From Anaerolineales bacterium (GTDB taxonomy: Bacteria; Chloroflexota; Anaerolineae; Anaerolineales; Villigracilaceae): a DNA stretch of 64,000 nt. Under the pieces are notes generated by a model, which ran no database searches, was not told the DNA's origin, and was given only the letters and a program-made list of their open reading frames with translations. The translations under genes were made by a program, and so were the position numbers. Numbering within the stretch: position 1 is the first letter of the stretch; each line of letters opens with the position of its first letter. This document shows positions 43,262 through 51,264 of this stretch, piece by piece. Location: positions 62,001-126,000 of the forward strand of contig JAUQXA010000024.1 of the NCBI GenBank assembly GCA_030834895.1. Direction: 5' to 3'.

Positions 43262-43291
43262 GTGGATTCTATATCTCGAAACGGAATCCAC
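43262..43291. terminator. Hairpin in the gap after the TIGR02206 gene
   Basis: GTGGATTC (43262-43269) and GAATCCAC (43284-43291) pair with a 14-base loop, with no T-tract. Nothing else is clear in the 217-base gap except the presumed promoter and leader of the lipoprotein gene. Confidence 0.35.
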
Positions 43292-43385
43292 TGTCAGCGG
43301 GGATAAAAAGACTGGTGAGGGTGAATTGCTTTGGATTGGAGAAAACCCGATTGAGTCGTCCCAGCCCAAGTCATCTCCCCAAAAA

Positions 43386-44126
43386 TCATGCTGTTGCCAG
43401 TTGTTTTGCCCGCCAATCCTTGATGAGGAAGGGGATATAAAGGATGAAGAAAATGGCAAAGCCGATTGCTTCGAGTTCGAGGATGTACCAGGGCCAGGGG
43501 GCAAGCATGTCGAGCAGGGTGGGGATTTCGGTGGGCTTGTAGGCAATGAAGAGGTAGTTGCTGCCGATGGCAAGGTTGAGGAAGAAGATGATGACCATGT
43601 AGATATTCACCCAGATGAAGATGCGTTTGAAGGATTGCAGGGTGGGACGGAAGCCTTCGACCACAGTCATGTAGATGGCGATGTTAATGAGCAGACCGTG
43701 GGCGATGAAGGTCTGCATGATGCGGAAATGCGGGAAGTTGTAGGCGGCGGCATCGGCTGGGGTGAGAACGGCTTGCATGGCTCCCCCCAATCCCATGAAA
43801 TATACGAACTCATAGATCGTATAGTTTTTTGTGACCAGCATGTAAGCGGACGCCCAAATAATAACCGCGCACATGTGCAAGGGAAGCATGGTTTGAATGT
43901 TCCAAATGCCCCAATAGGCCGACCAGATGTGCAGGGAAGATTCGTTGACGACGATGGCGATGGCAAGCACCCAGCGGACAATTTTCCTTTCCTTTTCACC
44001 CCAAACTTTGCGAAAGTACAACTGTGAAAAACAAAGGAGCGTGATGATGCCGAGCGCGATCAGGTGCGGCGTGCCGAAGAGTTGAAATGGCGTTCCTTTA
44101 TAAACAACGTCGAAGTATTTTTCCAT
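43386..44126 (-). CDS. TIGR02206 / YwaF-family integral membrane protein
   Basis: A 246-residue membrane protein with about seven hydrophobic segments. Family marks: FQLFGTPHLIALGIITLLCF, NIQTMLPLHMCAVIIWASAY, FVYFMGLGGAMQAVLTPA and a conserved His-rich motif FPHFRIMQTFIAHGLLINIA. This matches the TIGR02206 (YwaF) pattern. The role is unknown. Start ATG with AAGGAG about nine bases upstream. The 217 bases downstream before the lipoprotein gene contain only a hairpin at 43262-43291. Confidence 0.82.
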   Translation of the reverse strand: MEKYFDVVYKGTPFQLFGTPHLIALGIITLLCFSQLYFRKVWGEKERKIVRWVLAIAIVVNESSLHIWSAYWGIWNIQTMLPLHMCAVIIWASAYMLVTKNYTIYEFVYFMGLGGAMQAVLTPADAAAYNFPHFRIMQTFIAHGLLINIAIYMTVVEGFRPTLQSFKRIFIWVNIYMVIIFFLNLAIGSNYLFIAYKPTEIPTLLDMLAPWPWYILELEAIGFAIFFILYIPFLIKDWRAKQLATA

Positions 44127-44178
44127 GAGGCGGACTCCTTGAGGGTGTTTGCGCGTTTAAACGCTTCGAACCATGTCG

Positions 44179-44631
44179 CTATGACTGTGCCCTGAGGCCT
44201 CTTTCAATGAACTTTTGCCAGACGGGATATTCAGCAGGGTTCCATATTTTTCGCAGATCTTTGAAGGCGTTTTCCTCCGCCCAACCTACGCGGTTATAAC
44301 GATACAACGCGATGAAGGCCGTGGCGCGGTAATTTGCCTGGCAGTGGACAAGGATATTTTGGTGTTTGTGTTTGTCCATGACGCCAACGAATTTGTTGAA
44401 ATTGTCCAGCGTGGGATTCTCCCAGTCCACGGGGATGCTGTAGTAGGCGATGCCCTGCGCCTCGACCATATCCTTTTCATCAGGTATCCAGCCTTCCGAT
44501 TTGGAAGTAGCCAGATTTACCACAACTTGAATATCTTCCTCTGCAATGGACGATATTTGCTCCGGCGTGGGCATTCCACCGCTGTGCAGGGTGTCACTCA
44601 ATTTGAGGTAGTTGTAAATTTGTTCGATCAT
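44179..44631 (-). CDS. Small protein tyrosine phosphatase-like protein (DSP fold)
   Basis: A 150-residue cytosolic protein. The P-loop HCQANYRATAF matches HCx5R of Cys-dependent phosphatases, and GGMPTPEQISSIAEEDIQVV with VVNLATSKSEGW is the strand-turn region of the small beta-lactamase-hydrolase-like/DSP family. An Asp candidate for general acid is in YYSIPVDWENPTLD. The stop-to-start overlap of four bases with the YbaK gene upstream implies cotranscription. Substrate unknown. Confidence 0.8.
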   Translation of the reverse strand: MIEQIYNYLKLSDTLHSGGMPTPEQISSIAEEDIQVVVNLATSKSEGWIPDEKDMVEAQGIAYYSIPVDWENPTLDNFNKFVGVMDKHKHQNILVHCQANYRATAFIALYRYNRVGWAEENAFKDLRKIWNPAEYPVWQKFIERGLRAQS

Positions 44632-45113
44632 GATTTCACCTGCACCACTGTTCCGCCTGTCATTTTTTGCAGGTCTTCGGTTTTCAATTCAAAGATTGCG
44701 TTTGGTGTTCCAGCCGCCGCCCAGATGGTTTGGTATGCCAGGAAATCCTCGTCGAGATAGGTCTCCATCGGCTCATGATGCGTGTGACCGATGGGCGGCA
44801 CGCCGCCAATGGCGAAGCCTGTCACGGTTCGCACAAAATCAGCATCGGCACGGGTGATGGGTTCACCTGCATATCCGCTGATGCGTTTCTCATCCACGCG
44901 GTTGGCCCCGCTGGTGAGGACAAGGATCGGCTTGTTGCTGGTCTTGCCGCGAAAGATGAGCGATTTGACGATCTGTCCCAGTTGACAGCCCGCGCGGTCC
45001 GCGGCTTCCTGTGCCGTGCGCGTCGACTCGGCATGCTCGACCACGGTGTAGTTGTAGTTAAGTTCATTCAACAGGTTTTGTATCTTTTGGGCGGAAGGGG
45101 AAAGGGTGGTCAT
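44628..45113 (-). CDS. YbaK/EbsC-family aminoacyl-tRNA deacylase
   Basis: A 161-residue YbaK/ProX fold protein: YTVVEHAESTRTAQEAADRA, LGQIVKSLIFRG (with the conserved Lys), VLTSGANRVDEKRI, ADADFVRTVTGFAIGGVPPI and GHTHHEPMETYLDE. These hydrolyse mischarged aminoacyl-tRNAs such as Ala- or Cys-tRNA-Pro. The ATG at 45113 is used because it begins the conserved domain; there is no Shine-Dalgarno and it lies six bases from a -10 box shared with the divergent methyltransferase gene, implying a leaderless mRNA. Confidence 0.9.
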   Translation of the reverse strand: MTTLSPSAQKIQNLLNELNYNYTVVEHAESTRTAQEAADRAGCQLGQIVKSLIFRGKTSNKPILVLTSGANRVDEKRISGYAGEPITRADADFVRTVTGFAIGGVPPIGHTHHEPMETYLDEDFLAYQTIWAAAGTPNAIFELKTEDLQKMTGGTVVQVKS

Positions 45114-45119
45114 GGTTCT

Positions 45120-45127
45120 ATTATAAT
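45120..45127. promoter_or_regulatory. Palindromic two-way -10 element between start codons
   Basis: ATTATAAT contains TATAAT on both strands (plus 45122-45127, minus 45125-45120). The start codons of the two divergent genes lie exactly six bases from each -10 box, only 20 bases apart. No clear -35 box was found for either. Both genes would be transcribed from their first codon. Confidence 0.6.
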
Positions 45128-45133
45128 TGTTGT

Positions 45134-45826
45134 ATGCCCACACAAGAAGAAATCTATCAAACCGAAGGGGGTAAATATGAAGCATTGATTGCCCGCGAAG
45201 ATTATCAGGGAAACATCTTGAAGTCACTGCGTGAGGTCACGCCCTTGGAAAACCGCGTAGTTTACGATCTCGGTGCTGGCACGGGACGATTAGTCTGTTT
45301 GCTGGCTCCGCTGGTGAAGTCTGTCCGTGCCTTTGACGTTTCGGAGGAAATGCTGCGAGTCTGCCGCGAAAAGCTGACCAACAGCGGCTTGACCAACTGG
45401 CAGGTGGATGTGGCTGACCATCGTCAATTACCTGTGGCTGACCAGTCTGCTGATTTGGTCGTCTCCGGCTGGAGTGTGGCTTATCTCGTTGTCTGGAATC
45501 CGGAGACCTGGCGGGCTGAATTGGAAAAGTGGATGATGGAGATGAAACGCGTCCTCAAGCCAAATGGACAGATCATCCTGTTCGAGTCGCTTGGGACGGG
45601 GAACGAGTCGCCGATTCAGTTGGGGCATCTCAAGGATTATTATCCCTGGCTGGATGAGGCTGGCTTCCAGCACAGGTGGATTCGCACGGATTACAAATTT
45701 GAATCGCTAGACGAAGCGGAATATTTGTCCCGCTTTTTCTTCGGGGATGAACTGGGAGATAAGGTGAGACAAAATCAATGGCAGATTTTGCCTGAGTGTA
45801 CGGGGGTGTGGTGGAAACAAATATAA
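45134..45826 (+). CDS. Class I SAM-dependent methyltransferase
   Basis: A 230-residue methyltransferase. Motif I VVYDLGAGTGRLVCLLAPL, strand 2 acidic residue in VRAFDVSEEMLRVC, motif II/III VDVADHRQLPVADQSADLVV, then AELEKWMMEMKRVLKPNGQI. The N-terminal ~35 residues (EIYQTEGGKYEALIAREDYQ) form a cap of the type seen in ubiquinone/menaquinone-like methyltransferases. The acceptor is unknown. It begins right after a -10 box with no Shine-Dalgarno and is probably leaderless. Convergent with the 45841 gene. Confidence 0.88.
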   Translation: MPTQEEIYQTEGGKYEALIAREDYQGNILKSLREVTPLENRVVYDLGAGTGRLVCLLAPLVKSVRAFDVSEEMLRVCREKLTNSGLTNWQVDVADHRQLPVADQSADLVVSGWSVAYLVVWNPETWRAELEKWMMEMKRVLKPNGQIILFESLGTGNESPIQLGHLKDYYPWLDEAGFQHRWIRTDYKFESLDEAEYLSRFFFGDELGDKVRQNQWQILPECTGVWWKQI

Positions 45827-45840
45827 AAACTACAGACCAT

Positions 45841-46401
45841 CTATTCTTGTTTCTTGAATTTATTCTTAATTGCCACGACAAGCCCGACCAAAATCAATAA
45901 CATGCTTGCCCCTGCAAAGACCCACTTGACGGTGGTCAGCAGGACGAGAATCCATGCCAGTACAACAGGTTGTGATGGATAGACCGAGAGCAAAATTACG
46001 ATGACAATGTTTTCCAGCAGGTCGAAGAGCCACGCGCCCAACGGCGTGACGTTGAACTTCCGCATGGGATTGTCGGGGGCAAATCCGCGCTGGAAGAACC
46101 ACGAGATCAACAAACCAAAGAAGAACAGATAAACAATTGGGTAGACAATGTCTAACGTAAGTTCCACGCTGCGATAGAACGGACGTCCGTATTCGCCGTA
46201 GCGTTCGATCATGCCAAAGATTTTTTCAGGGGACGCAAAGAGCATCAAGTCGAGCGGCTGGATGCCGCCCTGCCCGCCCTGCAACATGCCCTGAATGAGG
46301 GGCAGCAAAAAGCCTGAGAAGAAAGCGTCGAGCAGGAAAAGGATAAGAATCAACCAGCCTTTGTTCCACCGATAAAAACGTTCCGAGATATTTTTCAACA
46401 T
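45841..46401 (-). CDS. Membrane protein with four predicted TM segments
   Basis: A 186-residue protein; the ATG at 46401 is used because GGAGG stands four bases upstream. Hydrophobic stretches: WLILILFLLDAFFSGFLLPL, VELTLDIVYPIVYLFFFGLL, LLENIVIVILLSVYPSQPVV and VFAGASMLLILVGLVVAI. A basic tail (KNKFKKQE) is cytoplasmic. The spacing of the helices and the conserved-looking RSVE-LTLDIVYP stretch suggest a known but unnamed family; I do not assign one. Confidence 0.7.
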   Translation of the reverse strand: MLKNISERFYRWNKGWLILILFLLDAFFSGFLLPLIQGMLQGGQGGIQPLDLMLFASPEKIFGMIERYGEYGRPFYRSVELTLDIVYPIVYLFFFGLLISWFFQRGFAPDNPMRKFNVTPLGAWLFDLLENIVIVILLSVYPSQPVVLAWILVLLTTVKWVFAGASMLLILVGLVVAIKNKFKKQE

Positions 46402-46470
46402 ATCGCCTCCAATTGATAAAGTTTCAAATAAAAACACGTCATCACGGGTTTGGCGGCGTGTTTATAATAT

Positions 46471-46935
46471 TCATTTTATCAAAGCCCTGCCTTCGAGTAA
46501 TGCATCTTCCACCCGCTGTTTGTGTTGACCATGCATGGGCATGGACTCCATCTCCGCCAGCGAGAAGTAGCCAAAGGCGATTGTCTCGTTGCTCAGACCT
46601 AATTCTCCGCTGACAATCTCCGCCTCGAAACTGAGGACGACGAAGAAGGCTTTGTTTCCATCGGGGTAGATCACCAACTGGTCGGGGTTGCTGTACACGC
46701 CGATCAGGCGGGTCACGCGCACCCGCAGACCCGTCTCCTCCCAAACTTCACGCTCGCAGGCTTGCGTGACGCTCTCGCCCGCGTCCATGCCGCCGCCAGG
46801 CAGGCACCAACGTCCGTTGTCAGCACGTTGGGTGAGCAGTACCTTCTCGCGCTTTTTGTCGAAGATGATCGCGCTGCATCCAAGGCGGAGGTTGCCCTGT
46901 TTGCCAAGTCCCGGCCCGTATAATACCTGTGTCAT
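46471..46935 (-). CDS. NUDIX hydrolase
   Basis: A 154-residue protein with a perfect Nudix box (GGGMDAGESVTQACEREVWE plus ETGLRV, Gx5Ex7REUxEExGU), ~residues 46-68, that binds Mg2+ for hydrolysis of nucleoside diphosphate derivatives. Preceding strand VLLTQRADNGRWCLPGGG is typical of MutT/ADP-ribose-like members. GAAAGGA lies about ten bases upstream of the ATG. It is its own unit, between the membrane protein and a divergent lipoprotein gene. Confidence 0.9.
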   Translation of the reverse strand: MTQVLYGPGLGKQGNLRLGCSAIIFDKKREKVLLTQRADNGRWCLPGGGMDAGESVTQACEREVWEETGLRVRVTRLIGVYSNPDQLVIYPDGNKAFFVVLSFEAEIVSGELGLSNETIAFGYFSLAEMESMPMHGQHKQRVEDALLEGRALIK

Positions 46936-47034
46936 GCAGGATGGTTCCTTTCACCTGTTGCGTTGTAAAAATTTCATACAGTATAATCCCGCCATTGTAT
47001 CGTCCATCCGACCAACTTTATAGGAGAGAAAAAA

Positions 47035-47682
47035 ATGAAAACCCCGGGATTGATTCCCTATTCTGCGCTTCTGCTTATTACCATGCTGGCTTGTTCGACC
47101 ATTACCAACCTCGCGGCGTCGCCCACACCGAGCAAGTTGATTTTCGAGGAGACCGAATTCGTCGATACCTGCCAGGGCGAGTCCACCCCCGAAGTGGAGC
47201 GTTTTGCGGAGAACGGACAATTCGTCATGAACGTCGTTTCTCCATCCTACATTGGATGGACGGAATGTACCGGCGCCGAATATGCGGACTTCGTTGTCGA
47301 AGTGGATGCGACCCAGGTCAGCGGACCCAACAACAACGCCTATGGCATCCTCCTCCGCTATGGACTTGAAGCGGACGCGTTTTACACCTTCATCATCAGC
47401 GGCGACGGATATTACGCTTTCACGATCGATGGCGTCAATTACACCGACCCTGAGTTCCTTGTCGAGTGGACGGAATCTTCCGCAATCAAGCAGGGCGCGC
47501 AGACCAACCGCCTCAAGGTGGTGGCGGTCGGTTCGAGCTTGAAGTATTACGTCAACGACCAGCTTTTGGGAGAAGTGCAGGACAGCCGTTTCAGCAAGGG
47601 GACGGTTGGGTTCTTTACCGGCTCGGTCGAGGAGGGAAATGTGCGGATCGCCTTTGATAACCTTCGGGTCTCAGAACCATAA
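47035..47682 (+). CDS. Lipoprotein with a concanavalin-like (DUF1080-like) domain
   Basis: A 215-residue lipoprotein. Signal YSALLLITMLAC (Cys20). The rest is one beta-sandwich with the layout of DUF1080/LamG carbohydrate-related domains: EYADFVVEVDATQVSGPNNN, AYGILLRYGLEADAFYTFII, GDGYYAFTIDGV, LKVVAVGSSLKYYVNDQLLG, and GTVGFFTGSVEEGNVRIAFD. Such domains bind glycans or act as cold adhesion modules. No catalytic residues can be pointed to. AGGAGAG lies about nine bases upstream of the ATG. Confidence 0.78.
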   Translation: MKTPGLIPYSALLLITMLACSTITNLAASPTPSKLIFEETEFVDTCQGESTPEVERFAENGQFVMNVVSPSYIGWTECTGAEYADFVVEVDATQVSGPNNNAYGILLRYGLEADAFYTFIISGDGYYAFTIDGVNYTDPEFLVEWTESSAIKQGAQTNRLKVVAVGSSLKYYVNDQLLGEVQDSRFSKGTVGFFTGSVEEGNVRIAFDNLRVSEP

Positions 47683-47684
47683 TG

Positions 47685-47721
47685 AACAGGAGGCAGTCAC
47701 TCGACTGCCTCCTGTTTTTTA
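47685..47721. terminator. Intrinsic terminator, perfect 14-bp stem
   Basis: AACAGGAGGCAGTC (47685-47698), loop ACTC, GACTGCCTCCTGTT (47703-47716), then TTTTTT. It separates convergent lipoprotein and pirin genes; on the minus strand the tract is shorter. Confidence 0.85.
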
Positions 47722-48561
47722 CTTGATGAACGTGCCGTTGCGTAATTCCGCGATGGTCTGCTGGATTTCCTCGACCGTGTTCATGACGAACGGTCCATAC
47801 GGGACGATTGGCTCCTTGAACGGCGCTCCCGCGATCAGCATGAAGCGGACTCCACTTTCGCTTTTGACTTCGATCTGGTCGCCGTCGTTATTGAATACCA
47901 CCATGCTGACCGACTCGATGACCTGGTCAGCGAATTCTCCTGTGCCTTCGAAAACGTAGGCAAGGGCGGTGTGTCCGCTTGGGACTGGGTAAACAAATCT
48001 CGAAGCAGGATCCAGCTTCACGTCCATGTAGAGGGGGGAGGCGGCAATCTCGGTCACGGGTCCGCGGGTTCCGTCAAATTCCCCAGCCACGAGGCGAATC
48101 GACACTCCATCCTTTGCGACAACGGGGATAGTGGATGCGTTCACCTCTTGGTAACGTGGTTGACCCATTTTCTGCGCCGCCGGCAGGTTGACCCAAAGCT
48201 GAAAGCCGTAGATGTTCCCGCTGTCGCTGCGCTTGGGCATTTCCTCGTGCAGAATCCCGCGTCCGCTGGTCATCCATTGCACGTCACCGGGACCTATGAC
48301 GCCCGCGTTGCCGAGGCTGTCGCGATGGCTGACGGAGCCATCCAGCATGTAGGTGACGGTTTCGAGTCCGCGATGAGGGTGCATGGGAAATCCGCGGATG
48401 GGTCCTTCGAGTGGGTTGTTGAAAGCGAAGTGGTCGAAGAGCAGGAAGGGGTCGTATTCATTGCTTGCGCGCGGCGAGATCGAGCGCCGCAGTAAAACGC
48501 CCGCGCCTTCCATCACGAGTTGAGGTTCGATAATGTGAGAGATGGTTCTAAAGTTATTCAT
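47719..48561 (-). CDS. Pirin family protein
   Basis: A 280-residue bicupin. The N-terminal cupin carries the pirin metal motif: FPMHPHRGLETVTYMLDGSV, GDVQWMTSGRGILHEEMPKR with His and Glu ligands. A second cupin without the motif follows (LYMDVKLDPASRFVYPVPSG). Family members include quercetin 2,3-dioxygenases, but the natural substrate is mostly unknown. Start ATG has AGGAGG five bases upstream. Its own unit; facing away from the FmdB gene. Confidence 0.9.
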   Translation of the reverse strand: MNNFRTISHIIEPQLVMEGAGVLLRRSISPRASNEYDPFLLFDHFAFNNPLEGPIRGFPMHPHRGLETVTYMLDGSVSHRDSLGNAGVIGPGDVQWMTSGRGILHEEMPKRSDSGNIYGFQLWVNLPAAQKMGQPRYQEVNASTIPVVAKDGVSIRLVAGEFDGTRGPVTEIAASPLYMDVKLDPASRFVYPVPSGHTALAYVFEGTGEFADQVIESVSMVVFNNDGDQIEVKSESGVRFMLIAGAPFKEPIVPYGPFVMNTVEEIQQTIAELRNGTFIK

Positions 48562-48645
48562 AACCTCCTGACGAGGCTGGGTGTAACTTTTTTACCTTTT
48601 GTTCATCGAATCGATGTCGTGAAGAAAATCACGAAAGTATGAAAA

Positions 48646-48673
48646 CGTAGTAACGACTTAAGTCGTTACTACG
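48646..48673. repeat. Perfect 28-bp palindrome (REP-type)
   Basis: CGTAGTAACGACTT and its exact complement AAGTCGTTACTACG, no loop, in the 136-base gap between pirin and FmdB genes. It could act as a terminator-like structure for neither gene well, since no T-tract is present, and is more like a dispersed short palindrome. Confidence 0.7.
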
Positions 48674-48697
48674 AAAAATATGAATTAGGAGAATGCA

Positions 48698-48916
48698 ATG
48701 CCGATCTTTGAATTTGTCTGCACCGAATGTGAGGAAACCTTTGAAGACCTTGTGCTTAGTCTGAGCAAAATCGACGAGGTGGTCTGCCCAACCTGCGGCG
48801 GAGACAAGGTAAAGAAAAAGATGTCCACATTTGCATCCAAACCTGCCGGTGGGATTGGCTCTTTTTCATTGAACACAGCCAGGCCGTCACACTCCTGCGG
48901 TACGGGCGGTGTCTGA
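48698..48916 (+). CDS. FmdB-family zinc ribbon protein
   Basis: A 72-residue small protein. The zinc ribbon is MPIFEFVCTECEETFEDLVL...VCPTCGGDKVKKK with CxxC pairs at residues 8-11 and 31-34, the FmdB/CxxC_CXXC_SSSS pattern. The C-terminal SFSLNTARPSHSCGTGGV retains an extra Cys. Role unknown; members are often called putative regulatory proteins. AGGAG lies nine bases before the ATG. Confidence 0.88.
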   Translation: MPIFEFVCTECEETFEDLVLSLSKIDEVVCPTCGGDKVKKKMSTFASKPAGGIGSFSLNTARPSHSCGTGGV

Positions 48917-48953
48917 GGAGGATAAACTCATCGGCCGTGGGCCGATTTCATCA

Positions 48954-48983
48954 AGAGACAGTCGCTGGGGGGCGGCTGTCTCT
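48954..48983 (+). terminator. Probable terminator after the FmdB gene
   Basis: AGAGACAGTCGC (48954-48965) and GCGGCTGTCTCT (48972-48983) form a 12-bp stem with one G-T pair and a six-base loop, followed by GGTTTTAAC. A smaller hairpin (ATCGGCC-GT-GGGCCGAT) lies just before it. Confidence 0.65.
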
Positions 48984-49012
48984 GGTTTTAACTGCTGGTA
49001 GAATTTGACGCA

Positions 49013-50557
49013 ATGAAGAATCAACTAAAACCACGTCAGGTTGGTGAAGCCGAATGGACAGGGACGATCTTGGGGGTTGCCATTTTGTTTGGGACCTTTG
49101 TGCGCCTGCTTCCTGCGTTTCTTTCCGGCTTTCCAATCAATGATGGGGGAATGTTCTCCGTAATGATGCGCGACCTGCGCGTCAACGGGTTTGCACTATC
49201 GACGTACACCACTTACAATTTTTTGAACATTCCCTACGCCTATCCGCCGCTGGGGTTTTATCTTGGCGCTTTTCTGGAGTTGACCGGAATTTCTGTAACT
49301 CAGATACTGACCTGGCTTCCAGCGGTGTTTACCGCCCTCACAATTCCGTTGTTTTATCTGCTGGCAAAGCAGTTGATGGGAGACCGTCCACGTGCGGCGT
49401 TGGCGACTGCCTTCTTTGCCTTTGCGCCAGGCAACTACGTCTGGTTGTTGATGGGTGGCGGCTTGACTCGGGCGCTTGGGACATTGTTCTTCCTCTCCGC
49501 GTTGATTTTTGCCACGCGGACTTTTCAAAACCCATCTTGGAAGATGACAAGTCTCGCTGTTATCGCCTGTTCACTCGTTGTGTTGAGTCATCCGCAGATG
49601 GCTTTTCTCACCGCTTTGAGTTGCGTCATCTTTGGGGCGTTTTTGATTCGTTCCCGAACCGCCATCTTCCATGCTCTTGTAATCGGTGTGGGGGCTTTGT
49701 TGCTCACATCACCCTGGTGGGGGGCCGTAATTCTTCGACATGGAGTCGAACCCTTCCTCTCCGCAGGACAGTCGGGGAATTTGAGTATGTCGCTGGCGGC
49801 TTTATGGGAGAACCTGATTTCGCTTCAAACCATCATCCCATTTGCAACTTTCTTCCGCTGGTTGGGACTCGGCTGGGTAATCTACAAACGCCGCTTCGAT
49901 TTGCTGATTTGGGGATTTCTGCCATATTTTGTTGACCAGCGTAGCGCATCCATCATTACCTCGTTTTTGTATCCCATGCTGGCGGCGTATGGCTTTCTGG
50001 ATGTTTTACCCGCGTTCATTGACTTCCTCCGCACCCGAAAGTGGGACTTCGACAACAGCAACAAATTTCTGAATCGTCAGGCGCTTTCGATGAGCCTGCT
50101 GGGGATTTTGTTTTATTTGGTCATCGAGTGCTTTGTCCACGCGTATGTTATTCTCGATGTGATGCTTCCTTCCGCTTCACAGCAGGCGATGTTCTGGATT
50201 CGGGACAATACCCCCGCCGAAAGCAGTTTCCTCATCCTCACCGGTCGCGCGGATGTGATGACCGATGCCGTGCAGGAATGGTTCCCGGTGTTTGCCGAGC
50301 GTCACTCTGCGACCACCTTGCAGGGTTTGGAGTGGACCTTGGGCGACGATTTCTATCGGCGTTGGGACGAATTGTCGGCTTTGCAGATGTGCGACGATAC
50401 AGCTTGCGTGAGGGATATGACAAGTCAAATTGGTGTTGAATATGATTATGCGATTCTTGACCTCCACCAGTCTGCCCCCCAACTCTTTGATTCACTTATA
50501 GAAGAAGGGTATGTGCAAGTCTATAGTAACGGGGAATACGTGGTGCTGAAAAAATAA
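49013..50557 (+). CDS. Multi-spanning membrane protein, glycosyltransferase-39/ArnT-like
   Basis: A 514-residue protein with about ten TM helices. The first periplasmic loop carries FPINDGGMFSVMMRDLRVNG and YAYPPLGFYLGAFLELTG; the acidic residue early in this loop and the PPL motif resemble GT-C glycosyltransferases (ArnT/PMT-type), which use a lipid-linked sugar. The C-terminal ~110 residues are soluble (MFWIRDNTPAESSFLILTGR), as in this family. The start ATG lies eight bases after a TAGAAT -10 box and has no Shine-Dalgarno, so the transcript may be leaderless. Substrate not known. Confidence 0.72.
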   Translation: MKNQLKPRQVGEAEWTGTILGVAILFGTFVRLLPAFLSGFPINDGGMFSVMMRDLRVNGFALSTYTTYNFLNIPYAYPPLGFYLGAFLELTGISVTQILTWLPAVFTALTIPLFYLLAKQLMGDRPRAALATAFFAFAPGNYVWLLMGGGLTRALGTLFFLSALIFATRTFQNPSWKMTSLAVIACSLVVLSHPQMAFLTALSCVIFGAFLIRSRTAIFHALVIGVGALLLTSPWWGAVILRHGVEPFLSAGQSGNLSMSLAALWENLISLQTIIPFATFFRWLGLGWVIYKRRFDLLIWGFLPYFVDQRSASIITSFLYPMLAAYGFLDVLPAFIDFLRTRKWDFDNSNKFLNRQALSMSLLGILFYLVIECFVHAYVILDVMLPSASQQAMFWIRDNTPAESSFLILTGRADVMTDAVQEWFPVFAERHSATTLQGLEWTLGDDFYRRWDELSALQMCDDTACVRDMTSQIGVEYDYAILDLHQSAPQLFDSLIEEGYVQVYSNGEYVVLKK

Positions 50558-50806
50558 AGATCAGTTCTCTTTGCCTCCTTTGCATATTACTACCTATATG
50601 GACAGGCTTTCACGTTATGACTATCGGCTCGAATCATTGCCTGTGAATGGGTTATGTTCGACTCGGATCATGAAAAAAACATGTCAGGTCTTGCTATTAT
50701 TACTCCACCGCAAGTTGACAGTCACTTCGCCAAATGACTATCAACTTATCACTCAAACACCCCCCAAGCCAAGAGACGGATTAGACTGCATAGTTCGGTT
50801 CGTCTT
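50558..50806. other. Intergenic stretch (249 bases) with little structure
   Basis: The gap between the GT-C-like gene and the AT-rich orphan gene shows no ORF worth calling, no RNA gene and only weak pairing (AGACGGATT with GGTTCGTCT near 50772-50804, with G-T pairs), which may end the minus-strand gene. Composition is AT-richer than surrounding genes. Confidence 0.35.
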
Positions 50807-51163
50807 TTATATTAGGTTTAGTTCACGGGCTAATTTTTCTCCTGCCTGTGTTGCTCGAAACCAACAAATATAACCAACACGAAGGGGTTTACCTTCCAAT
50901 TTGTTCCACATGCTCTTAATATAGGAGATTGTTTCGTCAAGTGATATTTTTAGGGGTGAAAAACTCTCACGCAAGATTCCCGCTTCAATATATCCACTTT
51001 CTAGCATTTGATGTATCAATTCAAGCGTTTTATTAATTACCCAATCCGGTATAGGGTTTTCGGATGAAAAACTTGGGTAAACTAATCTGATGACATACCA
51101 AAGCTCTGTATAATCATCTACACACATCGCTAATATTTCTTTATGTAGTTTTTGGAGTTCCAT
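50807..51163 (-). CDS. Orphan AT-rich hypothetical protein
   Basis: A 118-residue acidic soluble protein, mostly helical (ELQKLHKEILAMCVDDYTEL, WVINKTLELIHQMLESGYIE, LKISLDETISYIKSMWNKLE) with an aromatic ending (VGYICWFRATQAGEKLAREL). I do not recognise a family. Codon use and G+C differ clearly from its neighbours. Size and composition fit an immunity protein of a polymorphic toxin, and the unexplained frame just upstream (to 51264) could be a toxin-tail remnant, but neither is shown. Weak AGG before the ATG. Confidence 0.55.
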   Translation of the reverse strand: MELQKLHKEILAMCVDDYTELWYVIRLVYPSFSSENPIPDWVINKTLELIHQMLESGYIEAGILRESFSPLKISLDETISYIKSMWNKLEGKPLRVGYICWFRATQAGEKLARELNLI

Positions 51164-51264
51164 AGTTGCCTATAGTTTGATAATGTCCGCTGTCTGTAGA
51201 AAGAGGTATTCCCGTGTTAAGTTCGCGGTCGGCGATGGTTTGTCCGTTGAAGGAATAATTTGGG
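51164..51264 (-). other. Open frame of unknown origin behind the large lipoprotein gene
   Basis: After the stop of the large lipoprotein gene a second frame on the same strand continues (…SFNGQTIADRELNTGIPLST, DSGHYQTIGNYGTPKTT) and overlaps the orphan gene's start. The translation looks like ordinary protein (balanced, with SFNGQ), not like a random shadow, and may be the end of a degraded gene. No start of its own is credible. Confidence 0.3.

Noticed and set aside
43137-44027. 296-residue plus-strand ORF
   Set aside because: It lies antisense to the TIGR02206 membrane-protein gene, is unnaturally rich in Gly/Asp/Glu/His, has no start signal and matches nothing recognisable.
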